This document shows positions 44,619-53,223 of a stretch of DNA of 64,000 nucleotides, piece by piece. How positions within the stretch are numbered: position 1 is the stretch's first letter; each line of letters begins with the position of its first letter. The stretch covers positions 55,443 to 119,442 of the forward strand of contig PLDW01000518.1 of the NCBI GenBank assembly GCA_003136315.1. The letters run 5' to 3'. The notes below the pieces were generated by a model, which ran no database searches, was not told the DNA's origin, and saw only the letters and a list, made by a program, of their open reading frames with translations. This DNA is from Gemmataceae bacterium. GTDB taxonomy: Bacteria; Planctomycetota; Planctomycetia; Gemmatales; Gemmataceae. The position numbers and the translations under genes were made by a program.

Positions 44619-45248
44619 TCACTCTTTCCCCCGTTTCGCTTCCCCGAAAACCGTCCCTATTCGTCTGCGCAGGCGTAGACACGAGAGCGGAACGCGGTCG
44701 AGGCCGGCCTCCCGCCTCGCCCGATTGATCGTCCCGAGCAAGCCGAGCATCTGGCGGCGAATCGGAGCATAAGGCTCATACGGGAGTGACCCGAGTTCAT
44801 CGGCCAGCACCGCGACCGGCCGCCGGGTGGCAATCCCCCGGAAGTAGGCTTTGAGGTCACGATACTCGTTCTGCTCGATCCGGACCGACACACGCCCTGC
44901 CCGGACGCTGATCGAATACCCCTCAACCTTGAGTGGCTCACGCCGCACGTCTCGGATCTGACCCGCCTCAGCGGTGAAGAACGGGTGTGTCCCGTGGGTG
45001 GCCAGGAGCACGAACACGCCCCGAAACCGGAGATAGTGGAGGTTCGCCTTCCCCGCCTGCTTCCGCCTCGCCCGAACGTATTTCGAGCAGTCGATGCCGT
45101 AACGCCCGATGAGCTTCGCATCCACGGCCCGGGGATCCTTGGCCTGCGGAACCTGGCCGAGGACATAGAAGACGTACCCGTTCGCCACGTAGCTCACGGC
45201 CAGTTGCTGAATGAACCCTGGGAGGGAAAGTGCTTCGCAGCGGTACAT
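44619..45248 (-). CDS. hypothetical plasmid-type protein
   Basis: About 209 residues from the ATG at 45248; the longer frame upstream has poor codon use. The sequence YVANGYVFYVLGQVP, RYGIDCSKYVRARRKQAG, LHYLRFRGVFVLLATHG and EYRDLKAYFRG is basic and well-formed, suggesting a nucleic-acid-linked soluble protein. I do not recognise the family. It sits at the border between cargo and the plasmid backbone. Confidence 0.6.
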   Translation of the reverse strand: MYRCEALSLPGFIQQLAVSYVANGYVFYVLGQVPQAKDPRAVDAKLIGRYGIDCSKYVRARRKQAGKANLHYLRFRGVFVLLATHGTHPFFTAEAGQIRDVRREPLKVEGYSISVRAGRVSVRIEQNEYRDLKAYFRGIATRRPVAVLADELGSLPYEPYAPIRRQMLGLLGTINRARREAGLDRVPLSCLRLRRRIGTVFGEAKRGKE

Positions 45249-46655
45249 ACCCGGTTCGGGTGACAGATCGACCCGTGTCCTACACCGTCGATCACCCGGC
45301 CGGAAATTCGGGCAAGCCCGCGAAATGCTCCCCAAGTGGGGGCGGTGTTTGTCGGCACACCGCCCGGAAGCCGTCCCTTGCGCGGAACCCTGTTCGGCGC
45401 TCGCCGCTGCTCGGACCCCTGCCCCTGCTGTATTCAGGAGTTGCAGTTGCCCTTTACTGGCGGTTGCGCCAACCGGAACCTCTGGCGGACCTCGGATACA
45501 CCCCGAGCGTCCGCCGTCCGTTCGCCGCCAAACGACTCCCCACCTCCCGATGGAGACTTGTTTGGCCGCAGATACGCCCTGCCAAGGGAAGGGCATCCAT
45601 GCCCCACGATCATCGAGACAAGAATCACCCGTCAGGGCTTTCGTCGTGGCTCGCACCCGGCACCACCCGGACACGCCAACGGAGCGAGCACTGCCTTGCC
45701 CCCTCCCCGCCCGGCTCCCGCCGGCTCCTACTTGCCCCCCGCTCCCAGTCCTCGGCATTTGAATCACCCGGAGACCACTCCGGGCACCGGGGGGACCACC
45801 CCCGGCCGCCGAGCACCTTCCCAGGTTAGTGTCGAACGTCCTTCCGCCAGTCACGTTGCTAGGGTTTGGACCCAGAGCCAGATGGTGTGCCGCGCGTTCC
45901 CGCGCAGACACTGTTTGCAGCCGCCCGGTATTCCGGGCGACCGATTTCTGGGGGCCGAATACAGAAGCGCCCCCGTACCCCTCCACCTGGCCTTTTCGCG
46001 GTTCGGCCTCGCGTCTCTGGACGGAACTGACCGGCAAGCCCTTGCAGGCCTCTCGTGGTTGAGCTGTTCATGGCCCCCGGATTTGCCGGAGGACCCCGGG
46101 CCAGGTCATGGCCCGGTCCCAACTGTTGCCAGCCGGGAACTCCCCACGCCGGCACGGTTGAACGGACCTGACGGGACTTCCACCCGAATTGCCGCACCTG
46201 GCGGCTGTGGTCCGAACCCCCGCGGTGGGATTGTGTCGGCAAATACCGACGGCACCCACTTCACTCGACACGGCCCTCCGCAGGATAACGCTGCGGCGGG
46301 TCTGTCCCTGTCGCCCTGTTTCGCACTTCGCCATCGGATAGAACGCCGGGATTCCTCCCCTGGGTTTCGCCTCTGCCCTACGACGGCAGCGGCCCCGGGG
46401 GCACTACACCGACGAGCCTCCGTCGCACCGGACGAACACGTCACCGCGTATCCGGCGCTACGGGCCTCGGCACCTCTTGCGGCTGGTGAAGCCGTCCCCT
46501 TCGTTCCGCTGGTGAGGCGAAACTTCCGGGTGGTGCCGCCCGTCTCGATGACCGTCCGTAACGCTCCACGTTATTCAGACAGCCGCAGCGTTTCCGCTGC
46601 TGACAGGCGGAGCATCGCACGATGACGGGGGAGTACACACCGGGGAAAGTGAGGG
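45249..46655. other. 1.4 kb GC-rich non-coding region
   Basis: Very long frames are open on both strands, but they are arginine/proline-rich and show no motif, so they are probably chance frames in GC-rich DNA. Short palindromes are scattered through it (for example GGGCAAGCCC near 45310 and GGGCCAGGTCATGGCCC near 46098). It may be related to the hairpin-rich DNA at 52.8 and 57.2 kb. Confidence 0.45.
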
Positions 46656-46796
46656 TCACCGCCGAGCAGCCGACCAGAGGAACCAGAACAGCCACAGGGT
46701 CACGAGCCAGCCGAGTAATCGGGGGAAGGCCACGAGCATCGCACCAATGAACAGAAAGATCGGGTTCATATCGGCGTCAGCGACATCGCTCCCCAT
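46656..46796 (-). CDS. small membrane peptide
   Basis: About 46 residues, dominated by one or two hydrophobic helices (NPIFLFIGAMLVAFPRLL, GWLVTLWLFWFLW) and ending SAARR. No strong ribosome site is seen. Such peptides occur near plasmid genes and may be holins, toxins or anchors; nothing decides. Confidence 0.4.
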   Translation of the reverse strand: MGSDVADADMNPIFLFIGAMLVAFPRLLGWLVTLWLFWFLWSAARR

Positions 46797-46808
46797 CGTG
46801 CAAGCGTA

Positions 46809-46958
46809 TTGAACCGACGTAGCACGATCGGTCGGCCAGTTCCACAGGATCTGCCTCCGGTCCGACCCGGATTTTCCGTGTCGAACCGGCGGCCCAACTG
46901 CCGCCGTTCTCTGAGTCGGGCTCAACAGTTAGCCAGGAATTGCCCGTGGCAATCCGGC
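46809..46958. repeat. 150 bp direct repeat, copy R1
   Basis: It matches the 150 bp before parA (R2) with scattered substitutions and one single-base indel. Shared blocks are TTGAACCGA, GTAGCACGA, CCCGACCCGGATTTTCC and GAGTCGGGCTCAACAGTTAG. It contains the palindrome ATTGCCCGTGGCAAT at 46939-46953. Confidence 0.85.
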
Positions 46959-46990
46959 CTAGAGTCTGTTATGAACCTAAGGCAGTTGCC

Positions 46991-47440
46991 TCACAGACTC
47001 GCCCCGGCCAGCGCCTCCTCGATCTGGTCGAGGTGGCCCTCCCGGTGCGAACCCCGGTCCAGGTTCGGGCGGTCGGGACGTGCCAGGGCCGTGTCCACGA
47101 CCTCGTCGGGTACGGTCAGCAGGAACGCATCGACTTCCTCGGCCGACTTCAAAGCGATCTCGGCAGCCCTGTCCGGCGGGATCGTCTCCAAAAACGGTAG
47201 CAGCACCTCGTTGAACACCTCGCCATCGTAACCCCCGTTACACCAGTTGCCCGCTGCCCACCGCCGCATCAGGCACAGCCGCTGGCGGTCCCAGAAGGCG
47301 ATGTGGGCGAGGGCGACGGCAACCGTCCACCCGTTGGGCAGCCGCACGGCGAGCATGGATGCGTCGAGGCGGCCGACCAGTTTTCGCAGCCGCTCTGTCT
47401 GGGCGCGGTTGCTCTCGGCGAAGGCAGGTGACACTGGCAT
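46991..47440 (-). CDS. DinB-family protein
   Basis: 149 residues with the four-helix DinB/maleylpyruvate-isomerase pattern: NGWTVAVALAHIAFWDRQ (first metal His) and a late GSHREGHLDQIEEAL segment. Family members are metal-dependent transferases, often induced by DNA damage or used for thiol chemistry. It is the last gene of a minus-strand group that follows DHFR-like, DoxX-like and VOC genes. Confidence 0.8.
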   Translation of the reverse strand: MPVSPAFAESNRAQTERLRKLVGRLDASMLAVRLPNGWTVAVALAHIAFWDRQRLCLMRRWAAGNWCNGGYDGEVFNEVLLPFLETIPPDRAAEIALKSAEEVDAFLLTVPDEVVDTALARPDRPNLDRGSHREGHLDQIEEALAGASL

Positions 47441-47476
47441 ACAACACCTCCTGAGTAAGGAGATAGCACAGACCGT

Positions 47477-47863
47477 TCATCCCTCTGCCACCGGCTGCGT
47501 GAAGCAGTAGCAGTACCCGTTCTCGGCCTCGCGGAGGAAGAACACGCGGTACTTCTTCCCGTCCCACTCATCCACCCGGATGCCGCCGAGGTCGAGGCCG
47601 CGACCGTCCAGCTCCGCCCGCATGGCGTCGAGGTCGGCCACCGCTATCGCGAATGACCCGGCCTCCCCCGGCTTGTGGTCCGGCTTCCTGACCAGCCCGA
47701 TCCTCGCGTCGTCCCGCTGGAGGGTCGCCGCTGCATCGTCCCGATCCACGACGGTGAAGCCGAGCACGGTGCGGTAGAACTCCACCGCTGGAGCGATGGC
47801 CTTCACGGGGAGGGCGGACAGGTCCTCGCCGGAGATCGGGTACACGCCGTTGAGCTGCTTCAT
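47477..47863 (-). CDS. VOC/glyoxalase-family protein
   Basis: 128 residues from the ATG at 47863, which has AAGGAG at a good distance. Paired beta-alpha-beta units: PAVEFYRTVLGFTVVDRD, then IGLVRKPDHKP and VADLDAMRAEL, ending NGYCYCFTQP. VOC enzymes include glyoxalases and bleomycin-binding proteins; the substrate is not evident. It is in the middle of the small metabolic operon. Confidence 0.85.
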   Translation of the reverse strand: MKQLNGVYPISGEDLSALPVKAIAPAVEFYRTVLGFTVVDRDDAAATLQRDDARIGLVRKPDHKPGEAGSFAIAVADLDAMRAELDGRGLDLGGIRVDEWDGKKYRVFFLREAENGYCYCFTQPVAEG

Positions 47864-47906
47864 GACCATCTCCTTTGAAGGCCGATTTCCAGCGCGGGCC
47901 CGCCGT

Positions 47907-48278
47907 TCAGGAGATCGGCTCCAGGACCATCCGGCCATACGCGATGAACGCCATGAGGAGGCCCAGCACGCCGCTCAAGATAATGGGCGTGATCTCGCGG
48001 TACTTGGCATGCACCCAGACGAACACGAGGCTCTCGATCGCCAAGACCGTGGCGGCTACCACCGTGAGCACCGGCTGCCAATGGAAGGCAGCGGGGACGA
48101 TCAGCCCGACCGTACAGATGAGTTCGAAGACGCCGAGGGCCAGCCAGGCTTTCCGCGGCAACGCACCAAAGGACGGGACCCCTTCGCTTACCTTGTCGAA
48201 CATGAAGACCTTCATGCAGCCCGACGCTCCATACAGGAGCGCGGCCAGCACCTGCAGAGCCCACAACAGGATGTTCAT
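47907..48278 (-). CDS. DoxX-like membrane protein
   Basis: 123 residues with four hydrophobic helices. The DoxX opening is seen: LQVLAALLYGASGCMKVF, then LALGVFELICTVGLIVP. DoxX proteins are small inner-membrane partners of oxidoreductases and thiol stress systems. It lies between the DHFR-like and VOC genes in the same direction. Confidence 0.85.
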   Translation of the reverse strand: MNILLWALQVLAALLYGASGCMKVFMFDKVSEGVPSFGALPRKAWLALGVFELICTVGLIVPAAFHWQPVLTVVAATVLAIESLVFVWVHAKYREITPIILSGVLGLLMAFIAYGRMVLEPIS

Positions 48279-48314
48279 TGTGTCCCTCCTCCCGGTTGCC
48301 TCGGTCGATCACGC

Positions 48315-48935
48315 TCAGACCGCGCCGGAGCGCCGGTAGGTGTTCACGAGGACTCCGGATCGCAGGGCGCGGGTCTCGGCCAGAGTGAGTCTGGCGAGCG
48401 CGAACCCGTCAGAGAACAGCTTCTTGCCGGTCCCAAGCACGAGCGGGTAGACAGCGAGCCGGTACTCGTCGATCAGGTCGTGCTCGGCCAGCGTCCGGAT
48501 CAGCTCGGTGCTCCCCCACACACGAATCTCGCCGCCCGGCTCCGCACGGAGCTTCGCCACCGCAGCCGGCACGTCGGGGCCGAGAAGGCGCGAGTTCTTC
48601 CAGCCCACCTCTGTCAGCGTGCGGGACGCGACGTACTTGGGGATGCGGTTGTACCTCCTGGTCAGCTCCCCTTGCAGGCCCTCGGCGTTCTCGTCCCACA
48701 CGCCCCAGGCTCCGGCCCAGATCTCGTACGTCTTGCGGCCCAGCAGCAGCGCCTCGGTCCTGCTCTCCCACTCCAAGACGAGCTTCCCGCCCTCATCGGC
48801 CTTGTCCATCTGCTCGTCATACCCCATCATCCAGCCGCCGTGCTCGAAGCCGCCGTCGCGGTCCTCGTCCGGGCCGCCGCCCGCCTGGACGACGCCGTCG
48901 AGGGTGATGAACGCATGCACCACAATCCTGCTCAT
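48315..48935 (-). CDS. RibD C-terminal/DHFR-family protein
   Basis: 206 residues. The fold of RibD/dihydrofolate-reductase-like proteins is visible: ITLDGVVQAGGGPDED, LLLGRKTYEIWA, YVASRTLTEVGWKNS, IRVWGSTELIRTL and LVLGTGKKLFSDG, a full set of nucleotide-binding motifs. It probably uses NAD(P)H. It is the first gene of the operon; the three following genes (DoxX, VOC, DinB) are commonly grouped as stress functions. Confidence 0.88.
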   Translation of the reverse strand: MSRIVVHAFITLDGVVQAGGGPDEDRDGGFEHGGWMMGYDEQMDKADEGGKLVLEWESRTEALLLGRKTYEIWAGAWGVWDENAEGLQGELTRRYNRIPKYVASRTLTEVGWKNSRLLGPDVPAAVAKLRAEPGGEIRVWGSTELIRTLAEHDLIDEYRLAVYPLVLGTGKKLFSDGFALARLTLAETRALRSGVLVNTYRRSGAV

Positions 48936-48994
48936 ATTCGGTTATCCTTAGTCTGGTTCGAGCTCTTGCCTTCTCCACGAACACCTAAATGATG

Positions 48995-49085
48995 AATGGA
49001 ACAAAGCCAAAATACTGAGCCCGCCCGAGCGTGACGCCGATTGGGTACACGCCTTTGAACTGCTTCAGGTCACTCCCATGCGGAG
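48995..49085 (-). pseudogene. VOC-family gene 5' fragment
   Basis: On the minus strand the sequence reads KQFKGVYPIGVTLGRA, near-identical in pattern to the start of the intact VOC protein (KQLNGVYPISGEDLSA). No further VOC sequence follows. It is a short relic of a second VOC gene. Confidence 0.45.
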
Positions 49086-49228
49086 GTAGGTTACCGTCGA
49101 CTGGGGTGCCGGGGAAGGTCAGCAGGAAGGCGTGGAGGGCAACGTGAGTTGCGCGACTGACAGGCCGGAGGAGCGGGGAAAATCGCCTCGGCTCTGTTCG
49201 ACAGACATTCGTGAAACGAGATAACAGA

Positions 49229-49314
49229 CGTGTCTCTCGCGTTACGCTTGAAGTGTCTAAAGCGTGTCTCCCGCGTTACGCTTTCGCATGAGAGGCGTGT
49301 CTCTGGCGTTACGC
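49229..49314. repeat. three iterons, candidate replication origin
   Basis: The 19-base motif CGTGTCTCTCGCGTTACGC occurs at 49229, 49263 (CGTGTCTCCCGCGTTACGC) and 49296 (CGTGTCTCTGGCGTTACGC), spaced 34 and 33 bases, three helical turns. A further half-motif precedes the second copy. They lie just downstream of the rep gene. Such phased repeats are typical binding sites of plasmid initiators. Confidence 0.7.
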
Positions 49315-49474
49315 GGGAGGGGCCAGTTGCCACGGGCAATTCCTGGTAAGCCCTCCGTACTCCTGAAGTTTTTCCGGGGATCGCGAGGACAGTTCGGTTG
49401 CGCCAAAGAAGATCAACAAAGATCTCTGAATACAAAGGCGATGATCTGCCATCTGACAGAGTCAGAGAAAGCGA

Positions 49475-50776
49475 TCACCGGATGCTGCGAACGAGCCCCT
49501 CCGCCGGGGTATTGGGTTGAGTGTCAGGCGGGAAGACCGCCTCCGTCACCCGGCGGAGAACTTCCCCACTGTGGTCGACGAGGTCGTCCGACCGACTCGG
49601 TTCGGAACCGACGACCGAGAGTGGCCGGGGCTGACTTCGCTCACGGGTGCGGAGGTCGTGCCACCAGTCCGGGGCGGTCCGGCCAGATGAGACCGCCTCC
49701 CGCACGTTGTCGACGAGATAGGCTTGCGGGCTCCGTTTGAAGAACCCCGGGCCATACCGCTCCCGGGCCGCGAGGGTAATGTCGAGCCACTCACGGACGA
49801 CACGGTGCGGGGCGTCCGCCAGCAGCCGGCGGGCGGCGGCCGAATCGAAGCCGAGGGCCAGGAGGCCGTCCCAGAGTGGGGAATCGGCCTCCAGTCGAAT
49901 GGTCGGGGCCGATGGGTTCGAGAACCGCGGGCCGCGTGCGAGGACGATTGAGACAGATCGGTCCGGGCAGCGCTCGAATACTGCGGGGCTCTCGACCACC
50001 CCGATTGCTGCGAGGGTTGCAATCACCCGCTGGAGTTTCTGCCGCTGGTGACGCGGGGCGAGGGTCGGCGAGAACCCGAGGACATCGACCGCCAGGTGGC
50101 CGACATCGAACCTTGGGGTCTGTGCCCGCCTCTGGAAGATCTTGCTCACAAGCAGGAACAGCCGCCGGGCGGCTGGGTCGAGAGACCGATAGGTGTCGAG
50201 GTCGAACCGGAACTGACCGCCGAGAGGCCGGACCAGATCGAAGAACACCGGATCCCAGGCGACCCGCCACGCTCGCGACGAGTCCGGGTCAAGTGGCAGG
50301 CTGTAACTCAGGAATCCGAACCGCACCCGCCGGTGTTCCCCCCGGACCGGGTCGTAGAACGCATCGCTCGCGTAGCTCACCTGGGCCAGACGGTCGAGGG
50401 CGTCAGCAAACTGCTGGTACTGCCGGCCACCCCGGTTGGCGTGCTGATCGATGAGGCCAAGTCGCCGCAGGCAGTGGTGGGGTGTCGCGTGGAACTCCCC
50501 GTCGGGCTCCGGTTCCGCGCACGTCAGGGCGAGGAGCCCCCAGAGGTAGAACTCATCTCCCGGAGAGAGCCCAGCAGGGCAAGTGACCCGCACCGACGCT
50601 TTCCGGTAATGGCGGGACTTGTCCGCGAAGTAATACCCGGTCTCGAAGACCAGGTTCTCCTGGAGTGATTGCCCGGCATCGAGTGGGCAGAGGGCGTGCT
50701 CGACGAGTGTCAACTGGCCGAGTCCTGTTGAGGATCGGCGGGCCATCCCGTTCTGTGCTGTCGGTCGCCGCGGCAT
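49475..50776 (-). CDS. RepA-like plasmid replication initiator
   Basis: About 433 residues from the ATG at 50776 (a GTG at 50815 is possible but lies in the repeat R2). The long basic protein resembles initiators of the winged-helix type: DEFYLWGLLALTC, YDPVRGEHRRVRFGFLSY, WDPVFFDLVRPLGGQFRFDLD, FLLVSKIFQRR, then VVREWLDITLAARERYGPGFF. It should bind the nearby iterons and open the origin. It diverges from parA across R2, a usual plasmid backbone arrangement. Confidence 0.75.
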   Translation of the reverse strand: MPRRPTAQNGMARRSSTGLGQLTLVEHALCPLDAGQSLQENLVFETGYYFADKSRHYRKASVRVTCPAGLSPGDEFYLWGLLALTCAEPEPDGEFHATPHHCLRRLGLIDQHANRGGRQYQQFADALDRLAQVSYASDAFYDPVRGEHRRVRFGFLSYSLPLDPDSSRAWRVAWDPVFFDLVRPLGGQFRFDLDTYRSLDPAARRLFLLVSKIFQRRAQTPRFDVGHLAVDVLGFSPTLAPRHQRQKLQRVIATLAAIGVVESPAVFERCPDRSVSIVLARGPRFSNPSAPTIRLEADSPLWDGLLALGFDSAAARRLLADAPHRVVREWLDITLAARERYGPGFFKRSPQAYLVDNVREAVSSGRTAPDWWHDLRTRERSQPRPLSVVGSEPSRSDDLVDHSGEVLRRVTEAVFPPDTQPNTPAEGLVRSIR

Positions 50777-50798
50777 CCGCCCCCGTGGTTTAAGTGAG

Positions 50799-50948
50799 TT
50801 GAACCGAGGTAGCACGACCGGCCGACTCGGGAAACCGGATTTCGTTCCGGCCCGACCCGGATTTTCCTTGACGACCCTCTGGGCCGCGTGCGACCGTTCC
50901 CCGAGTCGGGCTCAACAGTTAGCCGGGAATTGCCCGTGGCAATCCGGT
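50799..50948. repeat. 150 bp direct repeat, copy R2
   Basis: It covers most of the spacer between rep and parA and ends 10 bases before the parA start. Compared with R1, most differences are transitions and one base is inserted or lost. It holds a second copy of ATTGCCCGTGGCAAT at about 50929-50943. Confidence 0.85.
50929..50943. promoter_or_regulatory. palindrome upstream of parA, candidate parS/operator
   Basis: ATTGCC and GGCAAT flank CGT, giving a 15-base inverted repeat 16 bases before the parA ATG. The same palindrome occurs at 46939-46953 and, with one mismatch, at 49326-49340 (GTTGCCACGGGCAAT read on the plus strand). Three copies around rep and par suggest a ParB site or ParA operator. 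Confidence 0.6.
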
Positions 50949-50958
50949 CCGGAGGGGG

Positions 50959-51777
50959 ATGTCCACTACAACGGTTTGCTTCATCAACCAGAAAGGCGGG
51001 TGCGGGAAGTCAAGTTCCTGCTATCACCTCGGGGGAGCGCTCGCCGAGCGAGGACTCAACATCCTGCTCGTCGACGCCGACCCCCAGGGATCGCTCAGTC
51101 AGGCGTTCTTCGGCTCGGCCGCCGTCGAATCGCTGGCCGCTCGCGACACCCTCGCGGCCGTCTTCGACCAGAACTCCATCCTCATGCACCCAAGCCGACT
51201 CGCTGTTGCGACAGGGCTCGACCGGTTGAGCATGATCCGGGCAAACCAGTCCCTCGCTCCCCACAACCGGCCCGAGCCGGAGCGTGAGGGGCTGACCCAG
51301 TTCCTGCTCCGGGACGTCCTGGCGGATGTTCCCGGCTACGATCTCATTCTGATCGATTGTCCACCAAACCTCTACCTGGCGAGTTGGAACGCGATGCTCG
51401 CAGCCGACCACGTTGTCATTCCAGTCCCGCCTGAAGACTTCGGAGCGCAGGGGCTGCGGGTCGTCCACCAGGCCATCGAATTGGCCGCCCGGCTCAACCC
51501 ACGGTTGTCCCTCCTGGGCCATCTCGTGACCCGATTTGACGGCCGCCTGGCAGTCCACCGGGCCTACGAGCAGAAGCTCCGGGGGCTTTACCGGGAGACC
51601 GTGTTCGAGGCCGTCGTGCCCGAAGCTTCCGCGTTCAAGGTGGCCCTCGCGTGTCGGACACCTGTCACGGCCTACTCGCCTGCGTCGAAGGCCGCACGAA
51701 GCATGATTCAGGTCGGTGACGAACTGCTGGCCCGGATCTCTCTCGCCGGGAAAGCCAGCATCCGGAGCGTGGGTTAG
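50959..51777 (+). CDS. parA: ParA partition ATPase
   Basis: 272 residues. Deviant Walker A NQKGGCGKSSSCYHLG near the start, ILLVDADPQGSLSQAF, and Walker B DLILIDCPPNLY. This is the ATPase that moves plasmid copies with ParB along the nucleoid. GGAGG precedes the ATG. The length is that of small plasmid ParA without a DNA-binding N-domain. Stop and the parB start are 2 bases apart. Confidence 0.93.
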   Translation: MSTTTVCFINQKGGCGKSSSCYHLGGALAERGLNILLVDADPQGSLSQAFFGSAAVESLAARDTLAAVFDQNSILMHPSRLAVATGLDRLSMIRANQSLAPHNRPEPEREGLTQFLLRDVLADVPGYDLILIDCPPNLYLASWNAMLAADHVVIPVPPEDFGAQGLRVVHQAIELAARLNPRLSLLGHLVTRFDGRLAVHRAYEQKLRGLYRETVFEAVVPEASAFKVALACRTPVTAYSPASKAARSMIQVGDELLARISLAGKASIRSVG

Positions 51778-51779
51778 CG

Positions 51780-52694
51780 ATGGCGACCGTCCGGAACATC
51801 CTCGAAAGGGCCGGTTCAAACCTCGACGAATCGATGGGTGTGCGGGTCGTTGACCTCCGCCCAGCCCTCGCCCCGGTCCCCGATCCGCGAGACCTCGGCC
51901 GCCGGCCGCTCCGAAACGTCGGCCAGGTGGACGTGAACCAGGTGGTCCCTGACCCGGACCAGCCACGGGCCGAGTTCTCCGAGGAGGCCCTCGACCGGCT
52001 CGCCGACAGTATCCGGGAGCAAGGCCAACTCGCACCGATCCGTGTGCGGTGGTCGGGGCCACTTGAGAAGTGGGTGATTGTCGTCGGTGAGCGCCGGTGG
52101 CGGGCAACTCGCCGCGCCGGGTTGGAGACCATCGACTGTGTGTTCGTCGATGGAGATCTCTCCCGTGGCGAACTGCTGTCCCAGCAACTCATCGAGAACT
52201 TGCTCCGGGAAGACCTCCGGGCGATCGAGGAGGCCAAAGCCTTTCAACAACTCATGGACCTGAACGCCTGGACGGGGAAGGAACTTGCTGACGCCCTGCG
52301 GCTCCCGCCGTCGAAGGTCAGTCGGTCGCTCGCATTGCTCGACCTGCCAGAAGATCTCCAGGAGCGGGTCGAGACCGGGGAACTCGGTGCCCGGTCCGCT
52401 TACGAGATTGCGAAACTTCCCCACGACGATTCGCGCCGGGCGCTGGCCGATACCGTTCGTGAGCGGGGCCTCACATCCGAGGATGCCCGCAACGCGGTGC
52501 GGGTGAGGAAGGGCAGGGCCGCGCCCAAGGCCCGGATGAGCCGAGAACGATTCACCGCACCGGGTGGGGTGACAGTGACCGTTTCCGCCAGCCGCCTCCT
52601 TCTGGACGACGAGGTGCTGGCCGCATTGACCCACGCTCTGGGAATTGTCCGGAGTCGTTCCGGGGTCGGCAACGATCCATCAGAATCGCATTAG
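51780..52694 (+). CDS. parB: ParB partition protein
   Basis: 304 residues. ParB N-domain: VNQVVPDPDQPRAEFS, LADSIREQGQLAPIRVR, VVGERRWRATRRAGL, LIENLLREDLRAIEEA (CTP-binding/spreading region), then the helix-turn-helix LADALRLPPSKVSRSLALL. It should bind centromere sites and load the partition complex. It follows parA directly. The C-terminus ends just before the hairpin-rich repeat. Confidence 0.93.
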   Translation: MATVRNILERAGSNLDESMGVRVVDLRPALAPVPDPRDLGRRPLRNVGQVDVNQVVPDPDQPRAEFSEEALDRLADSIREQGQLAPIRVRWSGPLEKWVIVVGERRWRATRRAGLETIDCVFVDGDLSRGELLSQQLIENLLREDLRAIEEAKAFQQLMDLNAWTGKELADALRLPPSKVSRSLALLDLPEDLQERVETGELGARSAYEIAKLPHDDSRRALADTVRERGLTSEDARNAVRVRKGRAAPKARMSRERFTAPGGVTVTVSASRLLLDDEVLAALTHALGIVRSRSGVGNDPSESH

Positions 52695-52803
52695 ATTCCC
52701 GCAATTGGCCCCAAACGGGATTTTCTCTCCGAGTCCAGGCTTTCCCCCCGCCGGACTCAGGTTCGTTGTCATGCGGAGCATCCCCCGCCTCCCCCGAACG
52801 GCG

Positions 52804-53180
52804 AAGCGCCGGCATTTCCGCGTTGCGGAAGATGCCGCTGTGTTGCTGGGAATTGCCCCGCTCCATTCCCGCGTTGCGGGAGATGGAGCCACCCCGCCCC
52901 ACGCTCGCCTCTCGAATTCCCGCTTCGCGGGAGATGTTCGGCTCCCTCCCCCGAGTGGTCGGTCAACCGACTGGGCTCTCCGGTCGCTCCCCTTGCAGGG
53001 AGCCCGCCAGGCTCCCCCACACCCTCCACCACCGCCCCCCTTCGAGCCTGTCATGCTCCCTGCCGCGCTCCGCTCCCTCCGATCCCAGCCGGTTGACCGG
53101 CCGTCTTCGCTTTCTGCATGAGGGGCGGGTCTCCACTGCGTTTTGAAAGACACCGCCCCTCACGCAGAAAGCTTGTGGGC
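52804..53180. repeat. 377 bp hairpin array, copy 1
   Basis: Three stem-loops share a core ATTCCCGC-loop-GCGGGAGAT (52811-52836, 52861-52888 and 52912-52940). Their outer arms differ but each pairs with itself (GGCAT/ATGCC, CTCCAT/ATGGAG, CGAA/TTCG), which is compensatory covariation. A 20 bp terminal hairpin closes the array (TCTGCATGAGGGGCGGGTCT, mirrored at about 53150-53171). Other stems read GGTCGGTCAACCGACTGG and GGGAGCCCGCCAGGCTCCC. The same 377 bp recurs at 54076-54452. Confidence 0.88.
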
Positions 53181-53223
53181 TGGGGCCACATCGCACCGGT
53201 CGGTAACAGGGGGCTGAAAGATT

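Noticed and set aside
45249-46037. N-terminal extension of the minus-strand gene ending at 44619
   Set aside because: Composition and lack of conserved pattern; the ATG at 45248 is the first that looks real.
45336-46625. 429-residue plus-strand frame and overlapping long minus-strand frames
   Set aside because: Arg/Pro/Ser-rich with no motif or ribosome site; typical of chance frames in GC-rich DNA.
52804-53180. Small protein genes inside the 377 bp repeat
   Set aside because: Frames are open on several strands because the DNA is GC-rich; structural covariation explains the conservation.
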